Shown here: piece by piece, positions 7,102 through 15,402 of the stretch
How positions within the stretch are numbered: the first letter of the stretch is position 1
Layout: each line of letters begins with the position of its first letter
Source of the DNA: Variovorax paradoxus
GTDB lineage: Bacteria > Pseudomonadota > Gammaproteobacteria > Burkholderiales > Burkholderiaceae_C
Direction: 5' to 3'
Length of the DNA stretch: 64,000 nt
Assembly: GCF_018614875.1 (NCBI RefSeq)
Contig: NZ_JAGGNW010000014.1
Coordinates: forward strand, 310,001 to 374,000
The notes under the pieces: generated by a model
The model's database searches: none
Seen by the model: the letters and a program-made list of their open reading frames with translations, nothing else
Told to the model about the DNA's origin: nothing
Made by a program: the position numbers and the translations under genes

Positions 7102-8759
7102 GGGGCGCTGTTGTTGTCGAGGGCGATGGCGAGGGCCGTGCGCAGCGCGGTGGCGATCGCATCGGGCGTGGCCTGCGGCAGCGTCGCGGCGCGGTAGGCA
7201 TCGGGCCGCACGAGAACGAAGCTGCCTGCGTCGTGGATGCCGAGGTGGCGCGTGAGCTTCTCGTCGGCTTGCAGCGTCGGCAGCCCGCTGTCGCCGCCGA
7301 TGGCGAGCAGGCGCAGCGGCAGCGACGCCGTGGCGCCCATCGCCGCCCTGGCTGCGGCGCGCGTCGGCGTGAGCCAGAGGCCCAGGCACTGCGTGCCCTC
7401 GGCCAGCAGCTGCATCAGCGTGGTCTCGCGGCCATCGGCCCGGCGCAGCGGAAGGTTCTGCACCGTGTGCCCGCCTTCGGGCAATTGCGGCGCGGGCGGA
7501 TAGTCGTTGGCGACCGACATGCGGCCGGTGTTGACCAGCGCGCGCGCAAACGGATGGCGCGCGGCCAGCGCCACCACGGCGCGGCGCAGCGTGTGCTCGG
7601 CCGGCGAGCGCGGCGCGAGAAAGCGCGCCGAGCGGCTCGTCACTTCGAGGTTCTCCTTTGCGGCCGGCTGCCGTTCGGCGTCGTAGCTGTCGAGCAGCGC
7701 ATCGGTCGCACGCCCTTGCGCGACCAGCGCCAGCTTCCAGCCGAGGTTGGCCGCATCCTGGATGCCGCTGTTGCCGCCGCGCGCGCCGAACGGGCTCACC
7801 ACGTGGGCGGCGTCGCCGATGAAGAACACGTTGCCGTGGCGGAAGCTGTCGAGCAGGTGGTCGCGGTAGCCGTACGGGCCGATCCAGACAAACTCGAACT
7901 CCACGTCCGGCCCGAGCTGTTCGCGCAGCCGCGCGCCCGCCACTTCGGGCTGGCTGATGTGGGCCGTGTCGCAGTCCTCGGGCATTTGGTAGTCGATGCG
8001 CCAGACGCCGTCGGCCATCAGGTGCTGCCACACGCCGCGGCCTTCGTTGAAGGGCGCGTCGACCCAGGTCCAGCGCTCCACAGGCAATGGCTTCCTGAAG
8101 CGCACATCGCTGATGCACCAGCGGTCGGTGCTGCGCGAGGCGTGCGCGTCGATGCCGAGCTGCGTGCGGATCGGGCTGTTGGCGCCAGTCGCGTCGATCA
8201 GCCGGTCGGCCTCGATCGTGTAGCTTCCTGCGGGCGTTTCGATGTCGAGGCGCACGCCATCGGCCAGCTGCTCGACGCGCGTCACGCGGCTCTTCCAGCG
8301 CACGTCGGTCATGCCGAGTTCGAGGATGCGCTCGACCAGGAACCACTCCACATAGAACTGCTGCAGGTTGATGAACGGCGGCTGCCTCGAGACGCTCGCC
8401 GCCTGCAGGTTGAAGCTGTAGACCTCCTGCTCGCCCGAGAAGGTGCGCCCGAACGACCAGGTGATGCCCTTGGCCGCGATGCGCTCGTAGATGCCCAGGC
8501 GCTCGAAGATTTCCAGGCTCTTCTGCGCATAGCAGATGCCGCGCGACGAGGCGCCGCGCACGCCGACGGTGTCGTCCTCGTCGAGCAGCACGGCGTGCAT
8601 GCCGCGCTGCGCAAGATCGCAGGCCAGCGTGAGGCCCGAGGGACCGGCGCCGACGATCACGATGGGGTGGCGAACGATCTTCGCGCTGCCGAGTTCGGGC
8701 GGCGGCGTGAAGGGCCAGGCCGGTAGCTCGTAGGCCGGTGCAAAGGCAAAGCTTTCCAT
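7098..8759 (-). CDS. FAD-dependent aromatic monooxygenase (PheA/TfdB class)
   Basis: This is a group A flavin monooxygenase, predicted to hydroxylate an aromatic ring with NAD(P)H and O2. The 553-residue protein has the dinucleotide fold IVGAGPSGLTLACDLAQRG (GxGxxG at 37-42), the DG-type segment RLIDATGANSPIRTQLG near 186-202, and the second FAD motif FFIGDAAHVVSPFGARGG with GDAAH at 315-319. A thioredoxin-like C-terminal domain follows, as in phenol hydroxylases. An N-terminal extension of about 30 residues precedes the FAD domain. The gene overlaps the DUF2783-like gene and follows the alpha/beta hydrolase gene by 7 nt. The true substrate cannot be read from the sequence. Confidence 0.9.
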   Translation of the reverse strand: MESFAFAPAYELPAWPFTPPPELGSAKIVRHPIVIVGAGPSGLTLACDLAQRGMHAVLLDEDDTVGVRGASSRGICYAQKSLEIFERLGIYERIAAKGITWSFGRTFSGEQEVYSFNLQAASVSRQPPFINLQQFYVEWFLVERILELGMTDVRWKSRVTRVEQLADGVRLDIETPAGSYTIEADRLIDATGANSPIRTQLGIDAHASRSTDRWCISDVRFRKPLPVERWTWVDAPFNEGRGVWQHLMADGVWRIDYQMPEDCDTAHISQPEVAGARLREQLGPDVEFEFVWIGPYGYRDHLLDSFRHGNVFFIGDAAHVVSPFGARGGNSGIQDAANLGWKLALVAQGRATDALLDSYDAERQPAAKENLEVTSRSARFLAPRSPAEHTLRRAVVALAARHPFARALVNTGRMSVANDYPPAPQLPEGGHTVQNLPLRRADGRETTLMQLLAEGTQCLGLWLTPTRAAARAAMGATASLPLRLLAIGGDSGLPTLQADEKLTRHLGIHDAGSFVLVRPDAYRAATLPQATPDAIATALRTALAIALDNNSAP

Positions 8760-8766
8760 GTCTCTT

Positions 8767-9888
8767 CTACAGCGCGTGGGCGAACTCGGCGATCGCGTCC
8801 GCCGCCTGGGGAATCAGCTCCGGCTGCCCCGCGAGGTAATGGTTGCCGCCCACGATGTCGACATTGCGGATGAGCTTTCCGCCCGCGGCCATCCACGCAT
8901 CGCGCGTGCTCGGGAAGGTCGACTGGTCGCCGGTGTAGGTCAGCAGCAGCTTGGGCACCGTGGTGCGCGCGAGGTTCGTCGGCCCGTCGGCCTGAGAGCG
9001 CGAGGACCATTGCGAGAGGAAGGCGCTCAGCGAGGTGGTTCGGCCCATCGCATTGGCCGAATAGTTGACCTGGCGTGCGTCGCCCCACACGCTGCCCGGC
9101 AGCCGGTCGTTGGCATCGAGCGACAGGTCCACGCAACGCGGATCGGCATGCGTGCGGTAGACGATGAAGGCCTGGTCGCGCGGCGCGCCCGGCGTGCGGC
9201 GCAGCAGCGCAAGACGATCGACACACCACTGCTCGATGCGGTCCAGCCGCGCCTTCTGCGCCGTACCGAAGCGCGCAAGAAAGTCGCTGTCATAGGGCAC
9301 GCGGCGGCGCGGGTCGTACATGTCGAGTTCGGGGTTCACCGAGAGCGGATCGTGCTCGTCGGTGACCGAGGGGTCGATCCAGTCGCGCATCAGCCGCGTG
9401 CGGCCCAGGTGGGCGGCGCACAACGCGATGCCGTCCACGGGCGGCAGGTCGCTCGGATGCAGGTGCGTGGGATCGCCGTCCGGCAGGTGGGTGGCGGTGA
9501 GATTCTCGGCCTGCGCCTGGTAGAAGGCCGCGAGCGCCGCGCCGCCGGAGTTGCCGATCAGCAGCACCTTCTCGTAGCCGGCCGCGCGCAGGTACTGCAC
9601 GCCGGCGCCCAGGTCCTGGATCGCGCGCTCCATCAGCAGCACCGTGTCGTTGCCCACGTAGCGCGAGTTCAGCCCCATGCAGCAGATGCCGCGCTCGGCC
9701 AGCGGGCCGATCAGGTAGTGGCCCATGAAGTTGCTGGTCGGGTGCATCACGATGGCCGCGATCTTCTTCGGCCCCTGCGGCGCGCGGAAGGCGCCGTAGA
9801 TGCGCGGGCGCAGCATCTGCAGGCCCGACTGGCTTTCCATCGCAGCGCCGGGCTTCACGTCGATGACGGCGAGTTGAAGATCAGCCAT
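8767..9888 (-). CDS. Alpha/beta hydrolase of the catabolic cluster
   Basis: This 373-residue protein shows the alpha/beta hydrolase order: a strand with IAAIVMHPTSNFMGHY (residues 43-58), the nucleophile elbow IGNSGGAALAAF with Ser114, and a late GNHYLAG segment that supplies the probable catalytic His. The acid may be in TYTGDQSTFPS. There is no signal peptide, so it is cytoplasmic. A large insertion (about 130-290, rich in Asp and Arg) may form a lid. In a pathway with a ring hydroxylase and a VOC protein, a C-C or ester hydrolase step is likely, but the bond cleaved is inference. The ATG at 9886-9888 overlaps the VOC gene by 8 nt. Confidence 0.82.
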   Translation of the reverse strand: MADLQLAVIDVKPGAAMESQSGLQMLRPRIYGAFRAPQGPKKIAAIVMHPTSNFMGHYLIGPLAERGICCMGLNSRYVGNDTVLLMERAIQDLGAGVQYLRAAGYEKVLLIGNSGGAALAAFYQAQAENLTATHLPDGDPTHLHPSDLPPVDGIALCAAHLGRTRLMRDWIDPSVTDEHDPLSVNPELDMYDPRRRVPYDSDFLARFGTAQKARLDRIEQWCVDRLALLRRTPGAPRDQAFIVYRTHADPRCVDLSLDANDRLPGSVWGDARQVNYSANAMGRTTSLSAFLSQWSSRSQADGPTNLARTTVPKLLLTYTGDQSTFPSTRDAWMAAGGKLIRNVDIVGGNHYLAGQPELIPQAADAIAEFAHAL

Positions 9889-10429
9889 GCGCCGCGTCCT
9901 TCGCTGCGCGCAGCCCGGCCTTGCGCGCGGTCCACGCGTCGAGGTCGGCACGGGCGCGCAGCGCATGCGCTTCCATCTCGGCTTGCGGCGCGGTCGGCGT
10001 AGTCAGCTCCACGCGAAGGCCGTTGGGATCGAAAAAGTAGATCGATTCGATGATGTGGTGGTCGGTCACGCCCAGCACTTCGACGCCCGCGCTTTCGAGC
10101 CGCGCCTTGGCGGCGAGCAGGTCCGCAACGGAATCGACCCGCAGCGCGATGTGGTTCACCCACGCCGGCGTGTTGGGCGAAGGCAGCGCGGCGATGTCGT
10201 CGCCGAGGTCGAAGAAGGCGATGTACGAACCATCGCGCATCCGGAAAAAAATGTGCACGTAGGGGCAGTACTCGCCTGTGCTCGGCACGTGGTCGCTCTT
10301 GATGACGTGGGCGAGCGGCAGGCCCAGCAGATCTTCGTAGAAGCGGCGGGTCTCCTCGCTGTCGCGGCAGCGCCAGGCGAAGTGGTGCAGCCCGCGAACT
10401 GGCGGGGCCGCGTTGGCAGTCGTCGGCAT
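9881..10429 (-). CDS. VOC-family protein (glyoxalase/extradiol dioxygenase type)
   Basis: This is a 182-residue vicinal-oxygen-chelate protein and the first gene of the minus-strand catabolic operon. Two beta-alpha-beta-beta-beta modules are visible. The first opens with VRGLHHFAWRCRDSEETRRF (metal-ligand His near 15-16). The second opens with WVNHIALRVDSVADLL and ends at FFDPNGLRVELTTPT, where the Glu is the expected metal ligand. This fits an extradiol ring-cleavage or related metal-dependent enzyme. A basic C-terminal tail follows. The ATG at 10427-10429 was chosen because it matches the family start; an upstream in-frame ATG would add a non-conserved leader. It is divergent from the LysR gene. 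Confidence 0.85.
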   Translation of the reverse strand: MPTTANAAPPVRGLHHFAWRCRDSEETRRFYEDLLGLPLAHVIKSDHVPSTGEYCPYVHIFFRMRDGSYIAFFDLGDDIAALPSPNTPAWVNHIALRVDSVADLLAAKARLESAGVEVLGVTDHHIIESIYFFDPNGLRVELTTPTAPQAEMEAHALRARADLDAWTARKAGLRAAKDAAHG

Positions 10430-10493
10430 GGCTTCTTGTCTCCGGTAAGCCACCATTGGGCGATGCCGCGTCTTATGATGCAATCGAAATTAA

Positions 10494-10509
10494 TTCATCG
10501 ATTGATGAA
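10494..10509. promoter_or_regulatory. Palindromic candidate LysR operator
   Basis: The 88-bp region between the divergent VOC operon and the LysR gene holds a perfect inverted repeat, TTCATC GATT GATGAA, ending 8 nt before the LysR ATG. It sits in an AT-rich patch that is unusual for this genome (10485-10513). LysR regulators normally bind such dyads in the shared intergenic region. Autorepression and control of the catabolic operon are inferred. Confidence 0.55.
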
Positions 10510-10517
10510 ATAACCAT

Positions 10518-11423
10518 ATGAATCTGACCCTGCGCCAGTTGCGCGCCTTCGCTGCCGTGGCCGAGACCGGCAGCTTCACCGCGGCGGCGCAGCAGCTGCA
10601 CCTCACCCAGTCGGCGCTCAGCGTGCTGGTGCGCGAACTCGAGCGCGAGATGGGCGTACAGCTCTTAGACCGCCACACGCGGCGCGTGCAGCTGGCGGAG
10701 GCCGGACGCGAGTTCCTGCCTTCGGTGCACCGGCTGCTTGGCGACCTGACGAGCGCGGTGGCCGGCGTCACGGATTTGCGTGACAAGAAGAAAGGGCTGT
10801 TGCGGCTTGCAGCGCCGCAGCTCATGGCCTGCACGCTGATGCCGCGCGTGATCGCGCTCTACCGCGAAGCGTTTCCCGACATCGACGTGCGCCTGGCCGA
10901 CACGCTGCCCGAGCACCTGCTGGCCGGCGTGATGGCCGGCGACGTGGAGCTTGCGGTGGGGCAGGACGTGGCTGTCGACGGCACCATCGAGCGCCGCACG
11001 CTGCTGCGCGACCGGCATTGGCTGATCTGCCCGCCCGGCCATGCCTTCGCGAAGCGCCGCAAGGTGCGCTGGCACGAGCTCGGCCCCTACACCTTCATTG
11101 CGCCCACGCGCGATTTCCGCCAGCGCGTGCTGCCCGAACTGGCGCCGGCCGAGCGCGACTACATGCTGCGTCCCGGCACGCAGGAGGTGTCGTACATGAC
11201 CACCGCACTCGGCATGGTGGCCTCGGGGCTCGGGCTCACCGTGTGTCCGACCTATTCCGCGCCACTGGTGCGCGCCCACGGCCTGCAGATGGTGCGGCTC
11301 GAATCGCCCGACTTCCACCGCGAGGTGTGCATCTACAGCGCGGCGCGGCGCGCGCTGTCGCCCGCTGCCGTGAGCTTCGTCGAGATCCTGGAGCGCTTCG
11401 CCCGGGCGCAGCCGAAGGGCTGA
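10518..11423 (+). CDS. LysR-family transcriptional regulator of the catabolic cluster
   Basis: This 301-residue LysR regulator has the N-terminal winged helix-turn-helix (LRQLRAFAAVAETGSFTAAA, then LHLTQSALSVLVRELEREMG, residues 4-47). The effector-binding domain begins near residue 90 (GLLRLAAPQLMACTLMPRVI). It is divergently transcribed from the monooxygenase cluster, the usual arrangement for an activator of that operon whose inducer is a pathway intermediate. A palindrome lies directly upstream. The effector is unknown. It is followed by pgk after 91 nt, without an obvious terminator. Confidence 0.93.
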   Translation: MNLTLRQLRAFAAVAETGSFTAAAQQLHLTQSALSVLVRELEREMGVQLLDRHTRRVQLAEAGREFLPSVHRLLGDLTSAVAGVTDLRDKKKGLLRLAAPQLMACTLMPRVIALYREAFPDIDVRLADTLPEHLLAGVMAGDVELAVGQDVAVDGTIERRTLLRDRHWLICPPGHAFAKRRKVRWHELGPYTFIAPTRDFRQRVLPELAPAERDYMLRPGTQEVSYMTTALGMVASGLGLTVCPTYSAPLVRAHGLQMVRLESPDFHREVCIYSAARRALSPAAVSFVEILERFARAQPKG

Positions 11424-11474
11424 AAAGCATCGGCCGGCCGCACGAGGCGCATAGAGCGGCGCCGGGGCAAAACC

Positions 11475-11480
11475 TACAAT
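11475..11480 (+). promoter_or_regulatory. Possible -10 element of pgk
   Basis: TACAAT lies 35 nt before the pgk ATG within CCTACAATGCG. No good -35 hexamer is seen at 17 bp, so this is a weak call based on the -10 match alone. Confidence 0.3.
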
Positions 11481-11514
11481 GCGAGGCGTCTTGTCTTCCA
11501 CCACCTCCAGATCC

Positions 11515-12708
11515 ATGAACGTCATTCGATTCACCGACCTCTGCGCGCAGGGCAAGGCCGCCGGCCGGCGCGTCTTCATCCGTGCCGACCTCAACGTGCC
11601 GCAGGACGATGCAGGCCGCATCACCGAAGACACGCGCATCCGCGCCTCGGTGCCCTGCATCCAGCTGGCGCTCGATGCCGGCGCCGCCGTGATGGTCACC
11701 TCGCACCTGGGCCGCCCCACCGAGGGCGAATTCAAGCCCGAAGACTCGCTCGCCCCCGTGGCCAGGCGCCTGGGCGAGCTGCTGGGCCGCGAGGTGCCGC
11801 TGGTGGCCAACTGGGTCGATGGCGTCGACGTCAAGCCCGGCCAGGTCGTGCTGCTGGAGAACTGCCGCGTCAACAAGGGCGAGAAGAAGAACGACGAGGG
11901 CCTGGCGCGCAAGCTCGCCGCGCTCACCGACATCTACGTGAACGACGCCTTCGGCACCGCCCACCGCGCCGAAGCCACCACCTACGGCATCGCCCAGTTC
12001 GCCAAGGTGGCCGCGGCCGGTCCGCTGCTCGCGGCCGAGATCGACGCCATCACCAAGGCGCTGGCGCAACCCAAGCGGCCGCTGGTGGCCATCGTGGCGG
12101 GTTCCAAGGTCAGCACCAAGCTGACCATCCTCGAGAGCCTGTCGGCCAATGTCGACCAGCTGATCGTCGGCGGCGGCATCGCCAACACCTTCATGCTCGC
12201 GGCGGGTCTCAAGATCGGCAAGTCGCTGGCCGAGCCCGATCTGGTCGACAAGGCCAAGGCGGTGATCGAGTCCATGCGTGCGCGCGGCGCCGACGTGCCG
12301 ATCCCGGTCGACGTGGTCACGGCCAAGACCTTTGCGGCCGATGCGCCCGCGACCGTCAAGGACGCGAGCGACGTGGCCGACGGCGACCTGATCCTCGACA
12401 TCGGCCCCAAGACCTCCGCGATCCTTGCGGCGCAGCTGCGCAAGGCCGGCACCATCGTCTGGAACGGCCCGGTCGGCGTGTTCGAGTTCGACGCCTTCGC
12501 GGGCGGCACCAAGGCCATCGCGCAAGCCATCGCCGACAGCAGCGCCTTTTCGATCGCCGGCGGCGGCGACACGCTCGCGGCCATTGCCAAGTACGGCATC
12601 GAGAAGCAGGTCGGCTACATCTCGACCGGCGGCGGCGCCTTCCTCGAAGTGCTCGAGGGCAAGACGCTCCCCGCTTTCGAGATTCTTGCCAAGCGTGCCG
12701 CGGGCTGA
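11515..12708 (+). CDS. pgk: Phosphoglycerate kinase
   Basis: Pgk converts 1,3-bisphosphoglycerate and ADP to 3-phosphoglycerate and ATP in glycolysis, and works in reverse in gluconeogenesis. The 397-residue protein has RVFIRADLNVP (residues 17-27) and HLGRP for substrate binding. The nucleotide-binding domain shows GGGIANTFMLAAG and ends with STGGGAFLEVLEGKTLPAF. The ATG at 11515 (MNVIRFTDLCAQ) was chosen over an upstream in-frame ATG at 11479 because it matches the family start. It is followed by pyk and, after acdS/acdR, by fba, so three glycolytic enzymes lie within 6 kb. Confidence 0.97.
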   Translation: MNVIRFTDLCAQGKAAGRRVFIRADLNVPQDDAGRITEDTRIRASVPCIQLALDAGAAVMVTSHLGRPTEGEFKPEDSLAPVARRLGELLGREVPLVANWVDGVDVKPGQVVLLENCRVNKGEKKNDEGLARKLAALTDIYVNDAFGTAHRAEATTYGIAQFAKVAAAGPLLAAEIDAITKALAQPKRPLVAIVAGSKVSTKLTILESLSANVDQLIVGGGIANTFMLAAGLKIGKSLAEPDLVDKAKAVIESMRARGADVPIPVDVVTAKTFAADAPATVKDASDVADGDLILDIGPKTSAILAAQLRKAGTIVWNGPVGVFEFDAFAGGTKAIAQAIADSSAFSIAGGGDTLAAIAKYGIEKQVGYISTGGGAFLEVLEGKTLPAFEILAKRAAG

Positions 12709-12793
12709 TTTTTCGCGCCCCGGCCGTGGCGTCCGCTTCCTGTAGCCACACAAAGTGTATACAGTAGAGAATACAAAAATGGAGACCCGCTCA

Positions 12794-14242
12794 ATGATCG
12801 CGAACCGCCTTCCCCGCCACGCCACCAAGATCGTCGCCACGCTCGGCCCGGCGTCCAATACGCCCGAGCTGCTGGAACAGATGATCCTGAACAAGGTCAG
12901 CGTGGTGCGGCTCAATTTCAGCCACGGCACCGCGCAGGACCACATCGATCGCGCCGCCATGGTGCGAGAGGCCGCCCGCAAGACGGGCCGCGAAGTGGCG
13001 ATCATGGCCGACCTGCAGGGCCCCAAGATCCGCGTCGGCAAGTTCGCGCAGGGCAAGGTCTGGCTCGAGCCGGGCGCCAAGTTCGTGCTCGACGCCTCGC
13101 GCACCGAACCCGGCGACATCGACGCGGTCGGCCTCGACTACAAGGACCTGCCGCGCGACGTGCGCCCCGGCGACAGGCTGCTGCTGAACGACGGCCTCAT
13201 TGTGCTCACGGTCGACGCGGTGCGCGGCGAGGCGGTGCACACCATCGTCAAGCTGGGCGGCGAGCTCTCCAACAACAAGGGCATCAACAAGCAGGGCGGC
13301 GGCCTCACGGCGCCGGCGCTCACCGCCAAGGACATGGACGACATCAAGACCGCGATGAGCTTCCAGGCCGACTACGTGGCGGTGAGCTTTCCCAAGAACG
13401 CCACCGACATGGAAATGGCGCGCCAGCTGTGCAACGTGGCCGCGGCCGAGTTCGGCCACAAACCGGGGCTGATTGCCAAGATCGAGCGCGCCGAAGCCAT
13501 TCCCAAGCTGGAGGAAATCCTGCGCGCGAGCGACGGCATCATGGTGGCGCGCGGCGACCTCGCGGTGGAGGTGGGCAATGCCGCCGTGCCGGCGCTGCAG
13601 AAAAAGATGATCCGCATGGCGCGCGACATGGACAAGGTGGTGATCACCGCCACGCAGATGATGGAGTCGATGATCACCAACCCCGTGCCCACGCGCGCCG
13701 AGGTGAGCGACGTGGCCAACGCCGTGCTCGACGGCACCGACGCCGTGATGCTCTCGGCCGAAACCGCCTCGGGCCGCTATCCGCTCGAAACCGTGCAGGA
13801 GATGAGCCGCATCTGCGAAGCCGCCGAATCGGCCGAGGACAAGATGCTCGACGCCGACTTCAGCGGCAAGACCTACAGCCGCATCGACCAGTCGATTGCG
13901 ATGGGGGCGCTGTTCACCGCCCACCATCTGGGCGCCAAGGCCATCGTGGCGCTCACCGAATCGGGCTCCACGCTGCTGTGGATGAGCCGCCACCGCGCGC
14001 ACATCCCGATGTACGCACTGACCTCGCGCCTGGCCACGCAGCGCAGGATGGCGCTCTACCGCAACGTGCGCCCGCTGCTGATGGACTCGGAGAGCGACCG
14101 CGACACCGCGCTCGAGCAGGCCGAAGCCCACCTGAAGAAGCGCGGCATCGTGCAGACCGGCGACGTCTATGCCATCACCTGCGGCGAGCCGATGGGCGCC
14201 CCCGGCGGCACCAACATGCTCAAGATCTGCAGAGCGAGCTGA
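12794..14242 (+). CDS. pyk: Pyruvate kinase
   Basis: Pyruvate kinase makes ATP and pyruvate from phosphoenolpyruvate. The 482-residue protein contains RHATKIVATLGPAS, VVRLNFSHG, the phosphate and metal site IMVARGDLAVEVG, ITATQMMESM, and DAVMLSAETASGRYPLE. The C-terminal domain is complete (GDVYAITCGEPMGAPGGTNM). The ATG at 12794 was chosen because a GGAG lies 9 nt upstream; the in-frame ATG at 12779 has only a poor Shine-Dalgarno. The gene ends only 6 nt from the stop of the convergent acdS gene. Confidence 0.96.
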   Translation: MIANRLPRHATKIVATLGPASNTPELLEQMILNKVSVVRLNFSHGTAQDHIDRAAMVREAARKTGREVAIMADLQGPKIRVGKFAQGKVWLEPGAKFVLDASRTEPGDIDAVGLDYKDLPRDVRPGDRLLLNDGLIVLTVDAVRGEAVHTIVKLGGELSNNKGINKQGGGLTAPALTAKDMDDIKTAMSFQADYVAVSFPKNATDMEMARQLCNVAAAEFGHKPGLIAKIERAEAIPKLEEILRASDGIMVARGDLAVEVGNAAVPALQKKMIRMARDMDKVVITATQMMESMITNPVPTRAEVSDVANAVLDGTDAVMLSAETASGRYPLETVQEMSRICEAAESAEDKMLDADFSGKTYSRIDQSIAMGALFTAHHLGAKAIVALTESGSTLLWMSRHRAHIPMYALTSRLATQRRMALYRNVRPLLMDSESDRDTALEQAEAHLKKRGIVQTGDVYAITCGEPMGAPGGTNMLKICRAS

Positions 14243-14248
14243 GTTCGC

Positions 14249-15265
14249 TCAACCGTTCCGGAACAGGAAGCTGTAGGCGTTCAGCGCGGGCACGCCGCCC
14301 AGGTGCGCGTACAGCACCTTCGAGCCGGCCGGGAATTCGCCCAGGCGCACCTTCTCGATCATCCCGTGCATCGACTTGCCCTCGTACACGGGGTCGGTCA
14401 GCATGCCCTCGAGGCGCGCGCAGAGGCGGATCGCTTCGAGCGTGCCTTCGTTCGGCAACCCGTATTCCGGGCCGCCGAAGCGGCGGTCGAGCACCACGTC
14501 CTTGTCGGTGATGTCGCGGCCCAGCTCGACCAGTTCGGCCGTGCCCTTGGCAATGCGCACGATCTGCTCGAAAGTCTGCTCGGGCTTGGCCGAGGCGTCG
14601 ATGCCGATCACGCGGTCGGCCCGGCCATCAGCCGCGAAGCCCACCACCATGCCGGCCTGCGTGCTGCCCGTGACCGAGCAGGTCACGATGTAGTCGAACT
14701 TGAAGCCCAACTCGGCCTCCTGCTGCCGCACTTCTTCCGCAAACCCCACAAAGCCCAGGCCGCCGCGCGGATGCTCCGAGCAGCCGGCCGGAATCGGAAA
14801 GGGCTTGCCGCCGGCCTTGCGCACGTCGTCCATGGCCTCTTCCCAGCTCTTGCGGATGCCGATGTCGAAGCCCGCGCTGTCGAGCCGCACGTCGGCGCCC
14901 AGGATGCGCGACATCTCGATGTTGCCGACGCGGTCGTACACCGCGTCGGAATAGTTGACCCAGTTCTCCTGCACCAGCACGCACTTCAGGCCCAGGTGCG
15001 CGGCCACGGCCGCCACCTGCCGCGTTTGGTTCGACTGGATGCCGCCGATCGACACCAGCGTGTCGTAGCCGCCTTCCAGCGCCTCGGGAATCAGGTATTC
15101 GAGCTTGCGCGTCTTGTTGCCGCCGAAGGCGAGGCCGCTGTTGCAGTCCTCCCGCTTGGCGTAGAGCTCGACCTCGCCGCCCAGGTGGGCGCTCAGCCGC
15201 TTGAGCGGATGGATCGGCGTGGGGCCGAAGGTCAGGGCATGACGGGGGAATTTCTTGAGGTTCAT
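14249..15265 (-). CDS. acdS: 1-aminocyclopropane-1-carboxylate (ACC) deaminase
   Basis: AcdS is a PLP enzyme that cleaves ACC, the plant ethylene precursor, to ammonia and 2-oxobutyrate, and is a hallmark of plant-growth-promoting bacteria. The 338-residue protein has the PLP lysine in GGNKTRK (Lys51). The residues that separate true ACC deaminases from D-cysteine desulfhydrases are present: Tyr294 and Glu295 in DPVYEGKS, and Leu322 in YAHLGG. The ATG at 15263-15265 gives the exact family length. It is divergent from acdR across 137 bp and converges on pyk. No truncation is seen. Confidence 0.97.
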   Translation of the reverse strand: MNLKKFPRHALTFGPTPIHPLKRLSAHLGGEVELYAKREDCNSGLAFGGNKTRKLEYLIPEALEGGYDTLVSIGGIQSNQTRQVAAVAAHLGLKCVLVQENWVNYSDAVYDRVGNIEMSRILGADVRLDSAGFDIGIRKSWEEAMDDVRKAGGKPFPIPAGCSEHPRGGLGFVGFAEEVRQQEAELGFKFDYIVTCSVTGSTQAGMVVGFAADGRADRVIGIDASAKPEQTFEQIVRIAKGTAELVELGRDITDKDVVLDRRFGGPEYGLPNEGTLEAIRLCARLEGMLTDPVYEGKSMHGMIEKVRLGEFPAGSKVLYAHLGGVPALNAYSFLFRNG

Positions 15266-15310
15266 CGATGTGTGCTCCAGGGAAGGGATGCCATCGATCG
15301 TAGAAAGAAG

Positions 15311-15353
15311 CCACCGGAAGGTGGTTGCAAACTTCGGTGGAATTTCGGTGCAA
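15311..15353. promoter_or_regulatory. Candidate AcdR/Lrp box between acdS and acdR
   Basis: The acdS-acdR intergenic region holds nested dyads. CCACC GGAA GGTGG lies at 15311-15324, and an outer inverted pair TTGCA (15325-15329) and TGCAA (15349-15353) flanks two direct TTCGGTG copies. Lrp-type regulators such as AcdR are known to bind this region in other acdS loci. The exact contacts are inferred. Confidence 0.45.
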
Positions 15354-15402
15354 AAAAAGACAAGATCGCGGAATCGGAGATTTTTGATTCGCAAAGAGAA
15401 AG

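Noticed and set aside
12791..14131. Long open frame antisense to pyk
   Set aside because: The same GC-driven artefact; the plus-strand pyruvate kinase is complete and conserved.
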